Below are positions 35,426 through 43,982 of a stretch of DNA of 64,000 bases, piece after piece. Positions within the stretch are counted from its first letter, which is position 1, and each line of letters begins with the position of its first letter. A program made the position numbers and the translations under genes. The notes under the pieces are model-generated. The model ran no database searches. It had not been told where the DNA came from and saw only the letters and a list, made by a program, of their open reading frames with translations. Origin of the DNA: Nocardia sp. NBC_01503 (GTDB lineage Bacteria; Actinomycetota; Actinomycetes; Mycobacteriales; Mycobacteriaceae); the NCBI RefSeq assembly GCF_036327755.1, contig NZ_CP109596.1, positions 620,001-684,000 on the forward strand, written 5' to 3'.

Positions 35426-36322
35426 GTGGAGCTCCGCGACATCGAGATCTTCCTGACGCTCGCCGACGAACTACATTTCGGCCGGACCGCCCAGCGGCTC
35501 CGCGTCACGCCCGCGAGCATCACCAAGGCGATCAAGAAGCAGGAACGCGAGATCGGCGCGGCGCTGTTCGAGCGAACCAGCCGCAGTGTGCGACTCACTC
35601 CGATCGGCAAGCAGCTGCGCGATAGCCTGCGTCCGAGCTACCTGGCGCTGCGTGCATGCGTTCAACAGGCCCAAACGACGGCCCGGGGCTCGGACGCCGG
35701 GCTGTGCGTCGGATTGATGCCGTACAACACGTCGGCGATGCAACCGTACTGGCAGGAATTCCGGAACCGGCACCCACAGTGGGAACTGCAGATCCGTCGT
35801 CCCGCCGTCATCACCGATCCGCTCAGCGCGCTCCGGGACGACAGCATCGACGCGTTGATCGTGTGGACGCCGATCCTGGAACCGGATCTGACAGTGGGCC
35901 CCGTCCTGTTCTCCGATACCCGCGCGCTCGCCGTTGCCGCCGACCATGAGCTCGCCCAACGAGGGTCGTTGCCAGCGGAGGACCTCGCCGACGTCCCGCA
36001 CATCATCGGGGCCGATTGGCCCGAATACTGGGAGAACGCCTACTTGCCGTTCCACACCCCCGGCGGCCGCCCGATTCCCCGGAGCGCCTACGCCACCAGC
36101 CCCGACGACGCCCTGGCGCTGATCGCGGCCGGTGAACTCGTGCATCTGTTCCCCGCGCACGTCACCGAATACTGGTCACTGCCCGACATCCGTTTCATCC
36201 CGGTCCTCGGTCTTCCGCGACTGCCTTACGCCCTGGTGTGGCGCACCGACGCGGAGAACGAGCGCACCCGCGCGCTCGCCCGGGTGATCCGGGACCTCAG
36301 CGAGCCGACCGAACGGCGATAG
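35426..36322 (+). CDS. LysR-family transcriptional regulator
   Basis: A 298-residue regulator. The helix-turn-helix is at residues 1-60 (VELRDIEIFLTLADELHFGRTAQRLRVTPASITKAIKKQ; then LFERTSRSVRLTPIG). The effector domain begins near residue 88 (GLCVGLMPYNTSAMQPYWQEF). The GTG at 35426 with AGGA six bases upstream starts exactly at the family's usual N-terminus, so the 30-residue extension upstream is rejected. It is divergent from the DoxX-like gene across 272 bp. Confidence 0.9.
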   Translation: MELRDIEIFLTLADELHFGRTAQRLRVTPASITKAIKKQEREIGAALFERTSRSVRLTPIGKQLRDSLRPSYLALRACVQQAQTTARGSDAGLCVGLMPYNTSAMQPYWQEFRNRHPQWELQIRRPAVITDPLSALRDDSIDALIVWTPILEPDLTVGPVLFSDTRALAVAADHELAQRGSLPAEDLADVPHIIGADWPEYWENAYLPFHTPGGRPIPRSAYATSPDDALALIAAGELVHLFPAHVTEYWSLPDIRFIPVLGLPRLPYALVWRTDAENERTRALARVIRDLSEPTERR

Positions 36323-36451
36323 CCGCTCCCGACTACCGAGCACGACGGACGCACGCCTCCCGATGTGCGAGCTCCGTGCCGAGAAAGACGTCGGGAAAGC
36401 CGACGACGACATCGCCGACACCGATCGGACCACTGGCCTGCCACGGCGTAC

Positions 36452-37264
36452 TCAACCAGGCTGGCAAACGGGGCACCAGAACAGGTTTCGGCCTTCCATC
36501 ACCGTATGGAAGACGGTAGCGCCACACAGGCGGCAGGGTTCGCCGAGGCGGCGGTAGACGTACGTGCGGGGGCGGTCGGCGGCGTAAGCCGGTGCGCCGT
36601 GGTCGTGTTCGGGACGCACCACGTGCATCTTGCCCCGGCGGACACCGACCTTCATGAGGTCGGCCAGATCGGCCCAGATCATGTCCCATTCGGCGCGATC
36701 CAGCCGATTACCCGGACGCTGCGGTGAGATGCCGTGCCGGAACAGGACTTCGGCGCGGTAGACATTGCCGACTCCGGCTATGACCTTCTGGTCCATGAGC
36801 AGGGAGCCGATGGGGCGCTGGGAGCGGCTGATTCGGTGCCAGGCTCGATCGGGATCGGCGTCGGGGCGGAGCGGGTCGGGGCCCAGACGGGCCGTGAGAG
36901 CGTCTACTTCGGGGTCGAGCAGGATTTCGCAGGTGTTGGGGCCGCGCAGGTCTACGCCGTAGGGGTCGCCGGTGTTGCCCGCGCCGATCAGGCGCATGCG
37001 GACTTCGCCCACGGGGGCGGGCATTGGGACCGGGGATTCGTAGAATTTGCCGTAGAGGCCCAGGTGGATGTGGACTACGAGGCCCGAATCATAGTGGTGC
37101 AGTAGGTGTTTGCCCCAGGCTTCGGCGCTGGACAGGACTTGGCCGTCCAGGCGTGCGGCTTCGGTGGCGAAGCGGCCCTGCGGGCTGGATACGCGTACGG
37201 TGCCACCGGCCAGGCGCCGCTGGTGCAGTCCGGCGAGGCGGTGCAGCGTATGGCCTTCGGGCAC
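36452..37264 (-). CDS. nei: Formamidopyrimidine-DNA glycosylase family endonuclease VIII (Nei)
   Basis: A 270-residue intact DNA repair glycosylase of the Rv2464c type. The catalytic N-terminus is MPEGHTLHR, where Pro2 forms the Schiff base and Glu3 is the acid. The helix-two-turn-helix holds LLMDQKVIAGVGNVYRAEVLFRHGI, and the zinc finger is CRLCG...FWCPVC near the end. It removes oxidised pyrimidines and cuts the strand by beta/delta elimination. It lies 83 bp downstream of rpiB, as in mycobacteria. Its last ~100 bp match the two remnants at 26.2 and 30.3 kb, so this is the intact copy C. Confidence 0.97.
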   Translation of the reverse strand: MPEGHTLHRLAGLHQRRLAGGTVRVSSPQGRFATEAARLDGQVLSSAEAWGKHLLHHYDSGLVVHIHLGLYGKFYESPVPMPAPVGEVRMRLIGAGNTGDPYGVDLRGPNTCEILLDPEVDALTARLGPDPLRPDADPDRAWHRISRSQRPIGSLLMDQKVIAGVGNVYRAEVLFRHGISPQRPGNRLDRAEWDMIWADLADLMKVGVRRGKMHVVRPEHDHGAPAYAADRPRTYVYRRLGEPCRLCGATVFHTVMEGRNLFWCPVCQPG

Positions 37265-37347
37265 GGATCACCGACTTTCTCGGGGCGAAGATATGCCGCC
37301 GCGTATCGAAATTCGCGGCGGCGCAGCCTATTCCAGGGTGAAAGAAC

Positions 37348-37821
37348 TCAGTACGCGGGGACCTCGGGGGCGACGCCGGTCTTCTCGTAGTCGGCGAGAA
37401 TATCGATGCGCCGCTGGTGGCGGGCCTCATCGGACCATTCGGCGGCCAGGAAGGCATCGACGATGGCCAGCGCCTCCTCGGTGCTGTGCATGCGGCCGCC
37501 GACGCCGATCAGCTGCGCGTTGTTGTGCTGGCGCGCCAGCTGAGCGGTCTCCACGCTCCAGGCCAGGGCACAGCGGGCGCCGGGGACCTTGTTGGCGGCG
37601 ATCTGCTCACCATTGCCGGAGCCGCCGAAGACCAGGCCGAGGCTGCCGGGATCGGCGACCGTACGGCGGGCCGCCTCGATGCAGAAGGCCGGGTAGTCGT
37701 CGAGGGCGTCGTACTCGAGGGCGCCGCAGTCGACGACATCGTGGCCCTGGGACTCCAGGTGGGACTTGACGTGGTTCTTCAGTTCGAAGCCGGCATGGTC
37801 GGCACCCAGGTATACGCGCAT
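37348..37821 (-). CDS. rpiB: Ribose-5-phosphate isomerase B
   Basis: A 157-residue RpiB that interconverts ribose-5-phosphate and ribulose-5-phosphate in the pentose phosphate pathway. The N-terminus MRVYLGADHAGFELKNH and the GLVFGGSGNGEQIAANKVPGAR segment are signature regions. GSGNGE replaces the GTGxG of other bacteria and is the mycobacterial-type active loop with a glutamate base rather than cysteine. Ends near EVPAY. It is upstream of nei on the same strand. Confidence 0.97.
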   Translation of the reverse strand: MRVYLGADHAGFELKNHVKSHLESQGHDVVDCGALEYDALDDYPAFCIEAARRTVADPGSLGLVFGGSGNGEQIAANKVPGARCALAWSVETAQLARQHNNAQLIGVGGRMHSTEEALAIVDAFLAAEWSDEARHQRRIDILADYEKTGVAPEVPAY

Positions 37822-37922
37822 GGCAGCGATTCTCTCAGGGCGTGCCGCCGACCATTAACGGTGGGTGAGCGGGTACGCGAATAACAGGTGTCCCGATCCG
37901 GCCTCCGACCCGAGGGTGCGCC

Positions 37923-38930
37923 ATGCCGTCCCATGACCGTGAAGAACGACTGCCCGCATTGACCGGCCATAAGACGGTCAATGGACCGGCCTGGAATCCC
38001 GTCTCGGGGTTGACCGGATGGGATCCGGCCACCGGGCCGCCCGGATGGGGTCCGGTGGTCCCGGATGAGACCCGGCCGCGACGGCTGCCACCGTTGATGC
38101 CGATGGATCCCGGTGTGCGCGGGCTGTCACCGTTCGGTTTGCCCGCCCGGCACAGCTGGGAGATTCCGCTGCTGGTGGTTATCGTCGCGCTGACCGTATT
38201 CGCCTATCCCTATGCGGTTTACGCCGTAGTACGCGGCACCGACAATGTGTACCTGTCGATTCTGGCGTTCGCCCCGATGCTGGTGTGGTTCCTGCGCGGC
38301 TCGCAGTGGGGCGCGGCGCGGGTACAGGGGGTGAAGATATCGCCGACGCAATTCCCGGACGCGTATCGAATGGTGCGGGAGGCGGCCACCCGATTCGGGA
38401 TGAAGCACACGCCGGACGCGTACGTGGTACTGGGCAACGGCCGGATCAATGCCTTCGCGGCGGGCCACGGCTTCCGCCGCTTCGTGGTCGTGAACAGCGA
38501 TCTGTTCGAAATCGGCGGTGCGGCACGGCAACCCGAGGCATTGGCCTTCGTCATCGGCCACGAGGTCGGGCATATCGCGGCCGGGCACGCCTCGTATTGG
38601 CGGCAATTCGGCACGATACTCATGCAATTCATACCAGTACTCGGCCCCGCGTTGAGTCGCACACAGGAGTACACCGCCGACAATCACGGCTACAGCTACT
38701 GTTTCACCGGCGCGGCCGACGCCATGACCACCCTCTCCGCGGGCAAATACCTCGGCACCCTGGTCGGATTCGACGAAATGGCCGACCGCGCCTGCACCGA
38801 AACCGGCTTCTTCGTCTGGCTCACCAATCTCCAGGCGAGCCATCCGGTCAACACCTGGCGTATGTGGGCACTGCGCGATCGCAGCCGGCACGGCAAGCTG
38901 TTTCTGCGTCCTGCTCCCCCTGCCACATAG
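37923..38930 (+). CDS. M48-family membrane metalloprotease, first of a pair
   Basis: A 335-residue protein. The N-terminal tail has two Trp/Pro motifs (WNPVSGLTGWDPATGPPGWGP). A conserved stretch SPFGLPARHSWEIPLLVVIV leads into two membrane helices (about 77-120). The peptidase domain has HEVGHIAAGH near 213, and the third zinc ligand lies in TQEYTADNHG. The fold resembles HtpX and Oma1, which degrade misfolded membrane proteins. Start: ATG after CGAGGGTGCGCC. The second copy begins 10 bp after the stop, so the genes are cotranscribed. Role probably envelope protein quality control. Confidence 0.88.
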   Translation: MPSHDREERLPALTGHKTVNGPAWNPVSGLTGWDPATGPPGWGPVVPDETRPRRLPPLMPMDPGVRGLSPFGLPARHSWEIPLLVVIVALTVFAYPYAVYAVVRGTDNVYLSILAFAPMLVWFLRGSQWGAARVQGVKISPTQFPDAYRMVREAATRFGMKHTPDAYVVLGNGRINAFAAGHGFRRFVVVNSDLFEIGGAARQPEALAFVIGHEVGHIAAGHASYWRQFGTILMQFIPVLGPALSRTQEYTADNHGYSYCFTGAADAMTTLSAGKYLGTLVGFDEMADRACTETGFFVWLTNLQASHPVNTWRMWALRDRSRHGKLFLRPAPPAT

Positions 38931-38940
38931 AGTTCTGATC

Positions 38941-40017
38941 ATGACGTCCGACGATCAGTCGCAGCCGCCGTACGCGCAGCAGGGGATTCCAGCCGCAAGC
39001 AGTCATCCGGGATGGAATCCGGTCACGGGGATGTCCGGTTGGAATCCACAGGTGGGCCCGCCGGGATGGGTTGCGCAGCCCGGTTATTCGCCGCCGCAGA
39101 TCCCCCCGCATCAGCAGACCCGCGGGCTGTCCCCATTCGGTATGCCCGCCCGGCACAGCTGGGAGATTCCGCTACTCGTGGTCGTGGTGGTGCTGACCGT
39201 GCTGGCATACCTGTTCGCACTGCTGCTGCTGTTGACCGGCAGCCTCGATCAATATGTGCTGCTGTTCGTCTTCGCGCCGATGCTGCTGTGGTTCGGCCGC
39301 GGTATGACGTACTCGGCCCAGCGGGTGAATGGCGTGAAAATGTCGCCGACCCAATTCCCCGAGGGTTATCGCATGGTGCAGGAGGCGGCCGCGCGCTTCG
39401 GAATGCAGACGGTTCCGGACGCGTATGTGGTGCTCGGCAATGGTCAGATCAATGCCTTCGCCTCCGGGCACGGATTCCGGCGTTTCGTGGTCGTCTACAG
39501 CGATCTCTTCGAAATCGGTGGCGCCGCACGGCAACCCGATGCCTTGGCGTTCATCATCGGCCATGAGGTAGGCCATATCGCGGCGGGCCATGTGTCGTAC
39601 TGGCGGCAGCTGGGCATGTTCCTGGGACCGTTCCTGCCCATTATCGGCAATTCGCTGATTCGCGCCCAGGAGTACACGGCCGACAACCACGGTTTCTGCA
39701 ATCGCCATACCGGCGCCCCCACCGCGATGCAGACCTTGGCCGGTGGCAAATACCTCAACACCATTGTCGGATTCGACGAGATGGCCGACCGCGCACCGCA
39801 GGAGAAGGGCTTCTTCATCTGGATCGTGAACGCGCTGTCCAGCCATCCGGTGCTGACCTGGCGTATGTGGGCGCTGCGCGATCGCAGTAAACACGGGCAA
39901 TTGTTCCTGCGGCCCGCACCGCCGTCACTCGCGCAGCCGCCCGCACTGTACGGGACTTATCCACAGCAGCCCGCCAACAGCGGATACGGGAACACCACAA
40001 CATATTTCGGTCAGTGA
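38941..40017 (+). CDS. M48-family membrane metalloprotease, second of a pair
   Basis: A 358-residue paralog of the preceding gene. It shares SPFG(M/L)PARHSWEIPLLVV, QFPxxYRMVxEAAxRFGM and the catalytic HEVGHIAAGH near 208, with Glu in AQEYTADNHG. The N-terminal tail again has Trp/Pro units (HPGWNPVTGMSGWNPQVGPPGW). The C-terminal tail of about 35 residues is Pro/Gln/Tyr-rich (YGTYPQQPANSGYGNTTTYF) and is absent from copy 1. Two membrane helices are near 75-115. The pair could assemble as a hetero-oligomer, but that is inference. Confidence 0.88.
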   Translation: MTSDDQSQPPYAQQGIPAASSHPGWNPVTGMSGWNPQVGPPGWVAQPGYSPPQIPPHQQTRGLSPFGMPARHSWEIPLLVVVVVLTVLAYLFALLLLLTGSLDQYVLLFVFAPMLLWFGRGMTYSAQRVNGVKMSPTQFPEGYRMVQEAAARFGMQTVPDAYVVLGNGQINAFASGHGFRRFVVVYSDLFEIGGAARQPDALAFIIGHEVGHIAAGHVSYWRQLGMFLGPFLPIIGNSLIRAQEYTADNHGFCNRHTGAPTAMQTLAGGKYLNTIVGFDEMADRAPQEKGFFIWIVNALSSHPVLTWRMWALRDRSKHGQLFLRPAPPSLAQPPALYGTYPQQPANSGYGNTTTYFGQ

Positions 40018-40076
40018 CACCGATGGGCCCGCCGCGACCGGAGGGCCCATCCCGCTCTTGCCCGGACCCGCGATTG

Positions 40077-40721
40077 TCAGTCGAACTCGGGATCTTCGTC
40101 GCGCGTGCGCTTGAGCTCGAAGAAGTGCGGGTAGGAGGCCAGCGCGACCGCGCCGTCCCATACCTTGCCCGCGACCTCACCGCGCGGAATGCGCGACAGC
40201 ACCGGTCCGAAGAACGCGACGCCATTGATGTGAATGGTCGGAGTGCCGACATCCGGCCCGACCTTGTCCATCCCCGCGTGATGCGAAATCCGCAGCGCCT
40301 CGTCGTATTCGGTGCTGGTGGCGGCCTCGGCCAGCTCGGCGGGCAGGCCCACCTCGGCCAGCGATTCGGCGATGATGGTGTTGAGCATGTCCGTGCGCGG
40401 ACCGTCGGTCTCGTACTCGGCGCGCCGATTGTGCAGCCGGGTGCCCATGGCGGTGTACAGCGCGGGCAGCACCTCGTCACCGTTCTTCTGGGCGGCGGCG
40501 ATGGCCACGCGCACCGGACCCCATCCGGTCTTCAGCAGTTCCTGGTACTGCTCGGGCAGTCCGTCGCGGCCCTCGTTGAGCACCGACAGGCTCATCACAT
40601 GGAAGTTCACGTCGATATCGCGGACCTGCTCGACCTCGAGGATCCAGCGGGAGGTGATCCAGCACCACGGGCACAGCGGGTCGAACCAGAAATCGACCCG
40701 GTCCTTCTTGGTGTCACTCAC
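40077..40721 (-). CDS. DsbA-like mycothiol-dependent reductase (CPWC active site, Rv2466c type)
   Basis: A 214-residue cytosolic thioredoxin-fold protein. The active site is [15 protein letters not shown] with Cys17 and Cys20, followed by the DsbA-like helical insert. It resembles Rv2466c, a mycothiol-dependent reductase induced by oxidative stress that also activates nitro-prodrugs. The GTG start (40721) follows AAGGGA with correct spacing. It is convergent with the second M48 gene and divergent from the ferredoxin reductase. In mycobacteria the same gene lies between rpiB and pepN, consistent with this position. Confidence 0.9.
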   Translation of the reverse strand: MSDTKKDRVDFWFDPLCPWCWITSRWILEVEQVRDIDVNFHVMSLSVLNEGRDGLPEQYQELLKTGWGPVRVAIAAAQKNGDEVLPALYTAMGTRLHNRRAEYETDGPRTDMLNTIIAESLAEVGLPAELAEAATSTEYDEALRISHHAGMDKVGPDVGTPTIHINGVAFFGPVLSRIPRGEVAGKVWDGAVALASYPHFFELKRTRDEDPEFD

Positions 40722-40883
40722 GAGTAATCCCTTTCGCAGTCGTCGGCCGGGCATGGCCGCCCTTCAGCACAACAATGCACCTTCTTGCCGTTATTTCCGC
40801 CAAGGCACCCGGGATGCGGGCTAGGGTCGGATCATCAGCCTCGTCGTCGGCAGCCGCGGATGGGCGGCGCAGGGAGGTCACAC

Positions 40884-42104
40884 ATGACCACGGCATCCAG
40901 GTTCGTCATAGCGGGGGGTGGGCTGGCTGCGGCCAAGCTCGCGCAGGCCTTGCGCGCCAATGATTTCGACGGGACGGTGACACTCGTCTGCGCGGAGGAG
41001 CGACTACCGTACGAGCGCCCACCGCTGTCCAAGGAGTGTCTGCTGGGCAAGAAGACGCCCGAGGACGCGATCGTGGAGCCGGGGCAGTGGTATCGCGACC
41101 ACCATATCGAGGTGCTGCTCGGCACCACGGTGACCGGGATCGATCGTGCGACGAAAACGGTTGCGCTGCCGGATGGTACGACCGTCACCTACGACAAATT
41201 GGCTTTGGCCACGGGATCTCGGCCGCGACGGCTGCCGATTCCGGGATCCGACGCCGCCGGGGTGTACACCCTGCGCAATGCCGAGGATTCGCTCGCGCTG
41301 ATCGAAATGTTCCGCACCGCAACACGACTCGTGGTGATCGGAGCAGGGTGGATCGGCCTCGAAGTGACCGCCGCCGCCCGCAATGCCGGACTCGAGGTGA
41401 CCGTGCTGGAGGCGCTGCCGGTGCCACTGCAGACCGCGCTCGGTCCCGAGATGGGCACGGTCTTCGCCGACCTGCATCGCGAGCACGGCGTCGATCTGCG
41501 GTGCGAGACCAAGGTCGCCGAGATCACCACCGCCGACGGCCGGGCCACGGGGGTGCGCCTCTCCGACGACACCGTCATTCCCGCCGACGCGGTCCTGGTC
41601 GCGGTGGGTGCGCGACCCAATATCGAACTCGCCGTCGATGCCGAACTGGCCACCGGCGAGGGCGTGCTGGTGGATGAGAGCCTGTCCACCAGCGATCCGG
41701 ATATCGTCGCCATCGGCGATATCGCCGATCAGCTACATCCGATTCTGGAGCGGCGAATTCGGGTGGAGCATTGGGCGAATGCGCTCAATCAGCCCGCCGT
41801 GGCCGCCGCGACCATGCTCGACAAGCCCGCCGTATACGACCGGCTGCCGTACTTCTTCACCGATCAGTACGACCTGGGCATGGAGTACACCGGCTATGTC
41901 GCGCCCAAACAGGCCGCGCGCGTGGTGGTCCGCGGTGACCTCGGCAAGCGCGAGTTCGTGGCGTTCTGGCTGGACTCCGGGAATCGGGTGCTGGCCGGGA
42001 TGAATGTGAATGTGTGGGATGTGGGCGATCGGATCAAGGAGTTGATCCTGGGCGGCGAACCGGTCGATCCGGATCGACTGGCCGATACCTCCGCTCCACT
42101 GTGA
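40884..42104 (+). CDS. NAD(P)H-ferredoxin (rubredoxin) reductase, FAD-dependent
   Basis: A 406-residue flavoprotein of the putidaredoxin reductase/AlkT family. The N-terminal FAD motif is IAGGGLAAAKLA, the NAD(P) motif VVIGAGWIGLEVTAAARNAG is near 150, and the second FAD motif IGDIAD is near 274. The usual C-terminal domain ends with NVNVWDVGDRIKELI. It passes electrons from NAD(P)H to a ferredoxin for a P450 or Rieske oxygenase; the FdxA-type ferredoxin at 24155 is far away, so the partner is unknown. Start: ATG after AGGGAGG. The downstream hairpin at 42103 lies at the stop codon. Confidence 0.92.
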   Translation: MTTASRFVIAGGGLAAAKLAQALRANDFDGTVTLVCAEERLPYERPPLSKECLLGKKTPEDAIVEPGQWYRDHHIEVLLGTTVTGIDRATKTVALPDGTTVTYDKLALATGSRPRRLPIPGSDAAGVYTLRNAEDSLALIEMFRTATRLVVIGAGWIGLEVTAAARNAGLEVTVLEALPVPLQTALGPEMGTVFADLHREHGVDLRCETKVAEITTADGRATGVRLSDDTVIPADAVLVAVGARPNIELAVDAELATGEGVLVDESLSTSDPDIVAIGDIADQLHPILERRIRVEHWANALNQPAVAAATMLDKPAVYDRLPYFFTDQYDLGMEYTGYVAPKQAARVVVRGDLGKREFVAFWLDSGNRVLAGMNVNVWDVGDRIKELILGGEPVDPDRLADTSAPL

Positions 42105-42120
42105 TCAGCGTCAGCTGATC
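42103..42120. terminator. Short stem-loop at the end of the ferredoxin reductase gene
   Basis: GATCAGC pairs with GCTGATC around the loop GTCA, starting inside the stop codon. Seven base pairs and no U-tract, so it is a weak candidate terminator or part of an RNA 3' end. Confidence 0.35.
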
Positions 42121-42133
42121 GGTTGGGAAACTG

Positions 42134-42160
42134 CGTCGAAATCGCGGGCCGGGCTCCGAC
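42134..42160 (+). promoter_or_regulatory. Candidate ECF42-type promoter for the YCII-sigma unit
   Basis: CGTCGA at 42134-42139 and CGAC at 42157-42160, with 17 bp between. The reported ECF42 promoter has TGTCGA at -35 and CGA/TC at -10, so this is one mismatch in the -35 element. It lies 47 bp before the YCII gene, where autoregulation would be expected. Confidence 0.4.
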
Positions 42161-42207
42161 CGGTCCGTGAAAGCGCCGCACGGGCGCATCGAGGATAGGA
42201 GCCCATC

Positions 42208-42609
42208 GTGAAGTACATGCTGCTCAAGACCTACAACCCCGCCGCCTACTGCGCTACCCCGATCAACGAGTGGGCCCCCGAGGAGATCAAGGCGCATATC
42301 GACTTTCAGCGCGCGCTCGGCGAGGAGCTCGCCAAATCCGGTGAGCTGGTGGACGCGCAGGGGCTGGCCTTTCCGGACGAGGCGCGACTGGTCTGTTCGG
42401 ACGGTCGGTCCGCGGCCGTGATCACCGACGGGCCGTTCCCGGAGACCAAGGAGTTCCTGGCCGGGTACTGGCTCGTGGATGTGGATTCGCCGGAGCGGGC
42501 GCTGGAGATCGCCGCGCGGGCCTCGGCCGGGCCGGGTCCGGGTGGGAAACCGATCGGCGAATACATCGAGGTGCGTGCGGTCATGGGCGCGCCCGCGGTA
42601 GATCAGTGA
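42208..42609 (+). CDS. YCII/DGPF-domain protein, partner of the ECF42 sigma factor
   Basis: A 133-residue protein with the DGPF fold. Signature: VITDGPFPETKEFLAGYWLVDVDSPERALE. The YCII domain is a small ferredoxin-like enzyme or sensor fold. DGPF proteins are encoded next to ECF42 sigma factors in many genomes, as here (10 bp apart, same strand). The GTG at 42208 follows GATAGGAG. The biochemical activity is not known; it may modulate or report to the sigma factor, or be its main target. Confidence 0.9.
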   Translation: MKYMLLKTYNPAAYCATPINEWAPEEIKAHIDFQRALGEELAKSGELVDAQGLAFPDEARLVCSDGRSAAVITDGPFPETKEFLAGYWLVDVDSPERALEIAARASAGPGPGGKPIGEYIEVRAVMGAPAVDQ

Positions 42610-42618
42610 CCGATTCGA

Positions 42619-43881
42619 ATGGGGAGCGGATCGGCCACGTATGAAATCGAGGACCTGCTGCGCGAACTCGCGCCGCAGGTGCTCGGGGTGCTGGTGCGGC
42701 GGTACGGCGATTTCGCCACCGCCGAGGACGCGCTGCAGGAGGCGCTGCTCGCGGCCGCGACACAGTGGCCGAGCGAAGGGACGCCGGATAATCCGCGCGG
42801 CTGGTTGATCCAGGTCGCGGCGCGACGACTCGTCGACACCGTGCGGGCCGAGGTGGCGCGGCGCAATCGCGAAACCGCGACCATGCAGCGCGAGGTGCCC
42901 GCCACGGCGGAACTCTCCGATGCGATGGACGAACGGGACGACACGCTCACGCTGTTCTTCCTGTGTTGTCATCCGGTGCTGTCACCGGCCAGCGCCATCG
43001 CCCTGACGCTGCGGGCGGTGGGCGGACTCTCCACCGAGGAGATCGCACGGGCCTTCCTGCTACCGGAATCGACCATGGCACAGCGCATTTCGCGCGCGAA
43101 GCAGCGGCTGGCGGCGGTGGACCGGCCCTTCGCCTCGGACGAAGCCGCGGCAGATGAGTCCGGCTGTCCGGGTGCGTGGCGGGAGCGCGTCGGCACCGTT
43201 TTGCAGGTGCTGTATCTGATTTTCACCGAGGGCCACACCACCGGCGGATCGCAGTTGCGGCGCAATGACCTTTCCGCGGAAGCGATTCGGCTCGCGCGGG
43301 CGCTGCATCGCCTGCTGCCCGAGGATTCCGAGGTCACCGGATTGCTGGCGCTGCTACTACTCACCGATTCCAGGCGGGCCGCACGCAGCGGACCGCATGG
43401 CGAACTTATTCCACTGGCGGAACAGGATCGCGGGAAGTGGCAACGCGGGTCCATTACCGAGGGGATTCGACTGGTCACCGCAACGCTGCCGGGCGGGCTG
43501 GCCGGGCCGTATCAAATCCAGGCCGCGATCGCCGCACTGCATTCGCAGGCATCGCGGGCCGAGGACACCGAGTGGGATCGAATCCTGTTGCTGTACAACA
43601 GGCTCGAACGGTTGACACCCAATCCGGTGGTGAGGCTCAATCGCGCGGTGGCCTTGGCGATGGTGGAGGGCCCGCAGGCCGGACTGGATCTGGTCGCCAC
43701 CGTCGAGGACGCGTTGCGGGGGTCGCATCGACTGGAGGCTGTTCGCGGCCACTTCTATGAGATGGCAGGCGATTTCAAGTCCGCCATCGCCTCGTACTCG
43801 GCGGCCGCGCGGCGCACCACCAGCACGCCGGAACGGGATTACCTGATGCTTCGCGCGGCTTTGCTGCGTAACTCATTGTGA
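42619..43881 (+). CDS. ECF42-type RNA polymerase sigma factor with C-terminal extension
   Basis: A 420-residue sigma-70 family protein. Sigma region 2 occupies residues 12-80 (VLVRRYGDFATAEDALQEALLAAATQWP, then NPRGWLIQVAARRLVD). Region 4 occupies 112-166 (LSPASAIALTLRAVGGLSTEEIARAFLLPESTMAQRIS). The C-terminal extension (about 190-420) with repeated helical units is the hallmark of ECF42 and replaces a separate anti-sigma factor. No anti-sigma gene is adjacent. The extension begins GTVLQVLYLIFTEGHTTGG. Together with the YCII gene upstream it forms a self-contained regulatory unit. Confidence 0.92.
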   Translation: MGSGSATYEIEDLLRELAPQVLGVLVRRYGDFATAEDALQEALLAAATQWPSEGTPDNPRGWLIQVAARRLVDTVRAEVARRNRETATMQREVPATAELSDAMDERDDTLTLFFLCCHPVLSPASAIALTLRAVGGLSTEEIARAFLLPESTMAQRISRAKQRLAAVDRPFASDEAAADESGCPGAWRERVGTVLQVLYLIFTEGHTTGGSQLRRNDLSAEAIRLARALHRLLPEDSEVTGLLALLLLTDSRRAARSGPHGELIPLAEQDRGKWQRGSITEGIRLVTATLPGGLAGPYQIQAAIAALHSQASRAEDTEWDRILLLYNRLERLTPNPVVRLNRAVALAMVEGPQAGLDLVATVEDALRGSHRLEAVRGHFYEMAGDFKSAIASYSAAARRTTSTPERDYLMLRAALLRNSL

Positions 43882-43885
43882 GGGG

Positions 43886-43916
43886 GTGGATCCCGGCCAA
43901 AAACATGCCGGGATGA
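43886..43916. repeat. Intergenic palindrome, copy 3 (single half-unit)
   Basis: Only the right-type half is present: GTGGATCCCGG to CCGGGATGAC, immediately after the ECF42 stop at 43881. It is the shortest copy in the window and shows that half-units exist alone. Confidence 0.85.
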
Positions 43917-43982
43917 CGGGTGGCGTCGCCCCTGCCCGGGATGCCGGGCGGTTTCGCTCATGCCGGGCTAATGGGCGGTGTC

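Noticed and set aside
25841..36451. Phage or integrative element with its own integrase
   Set aside because: The only recombinase visible is the IS1380 transposase. No phage structural, replication or conjugation gene is seen. The island idea rests on the nei copies only.
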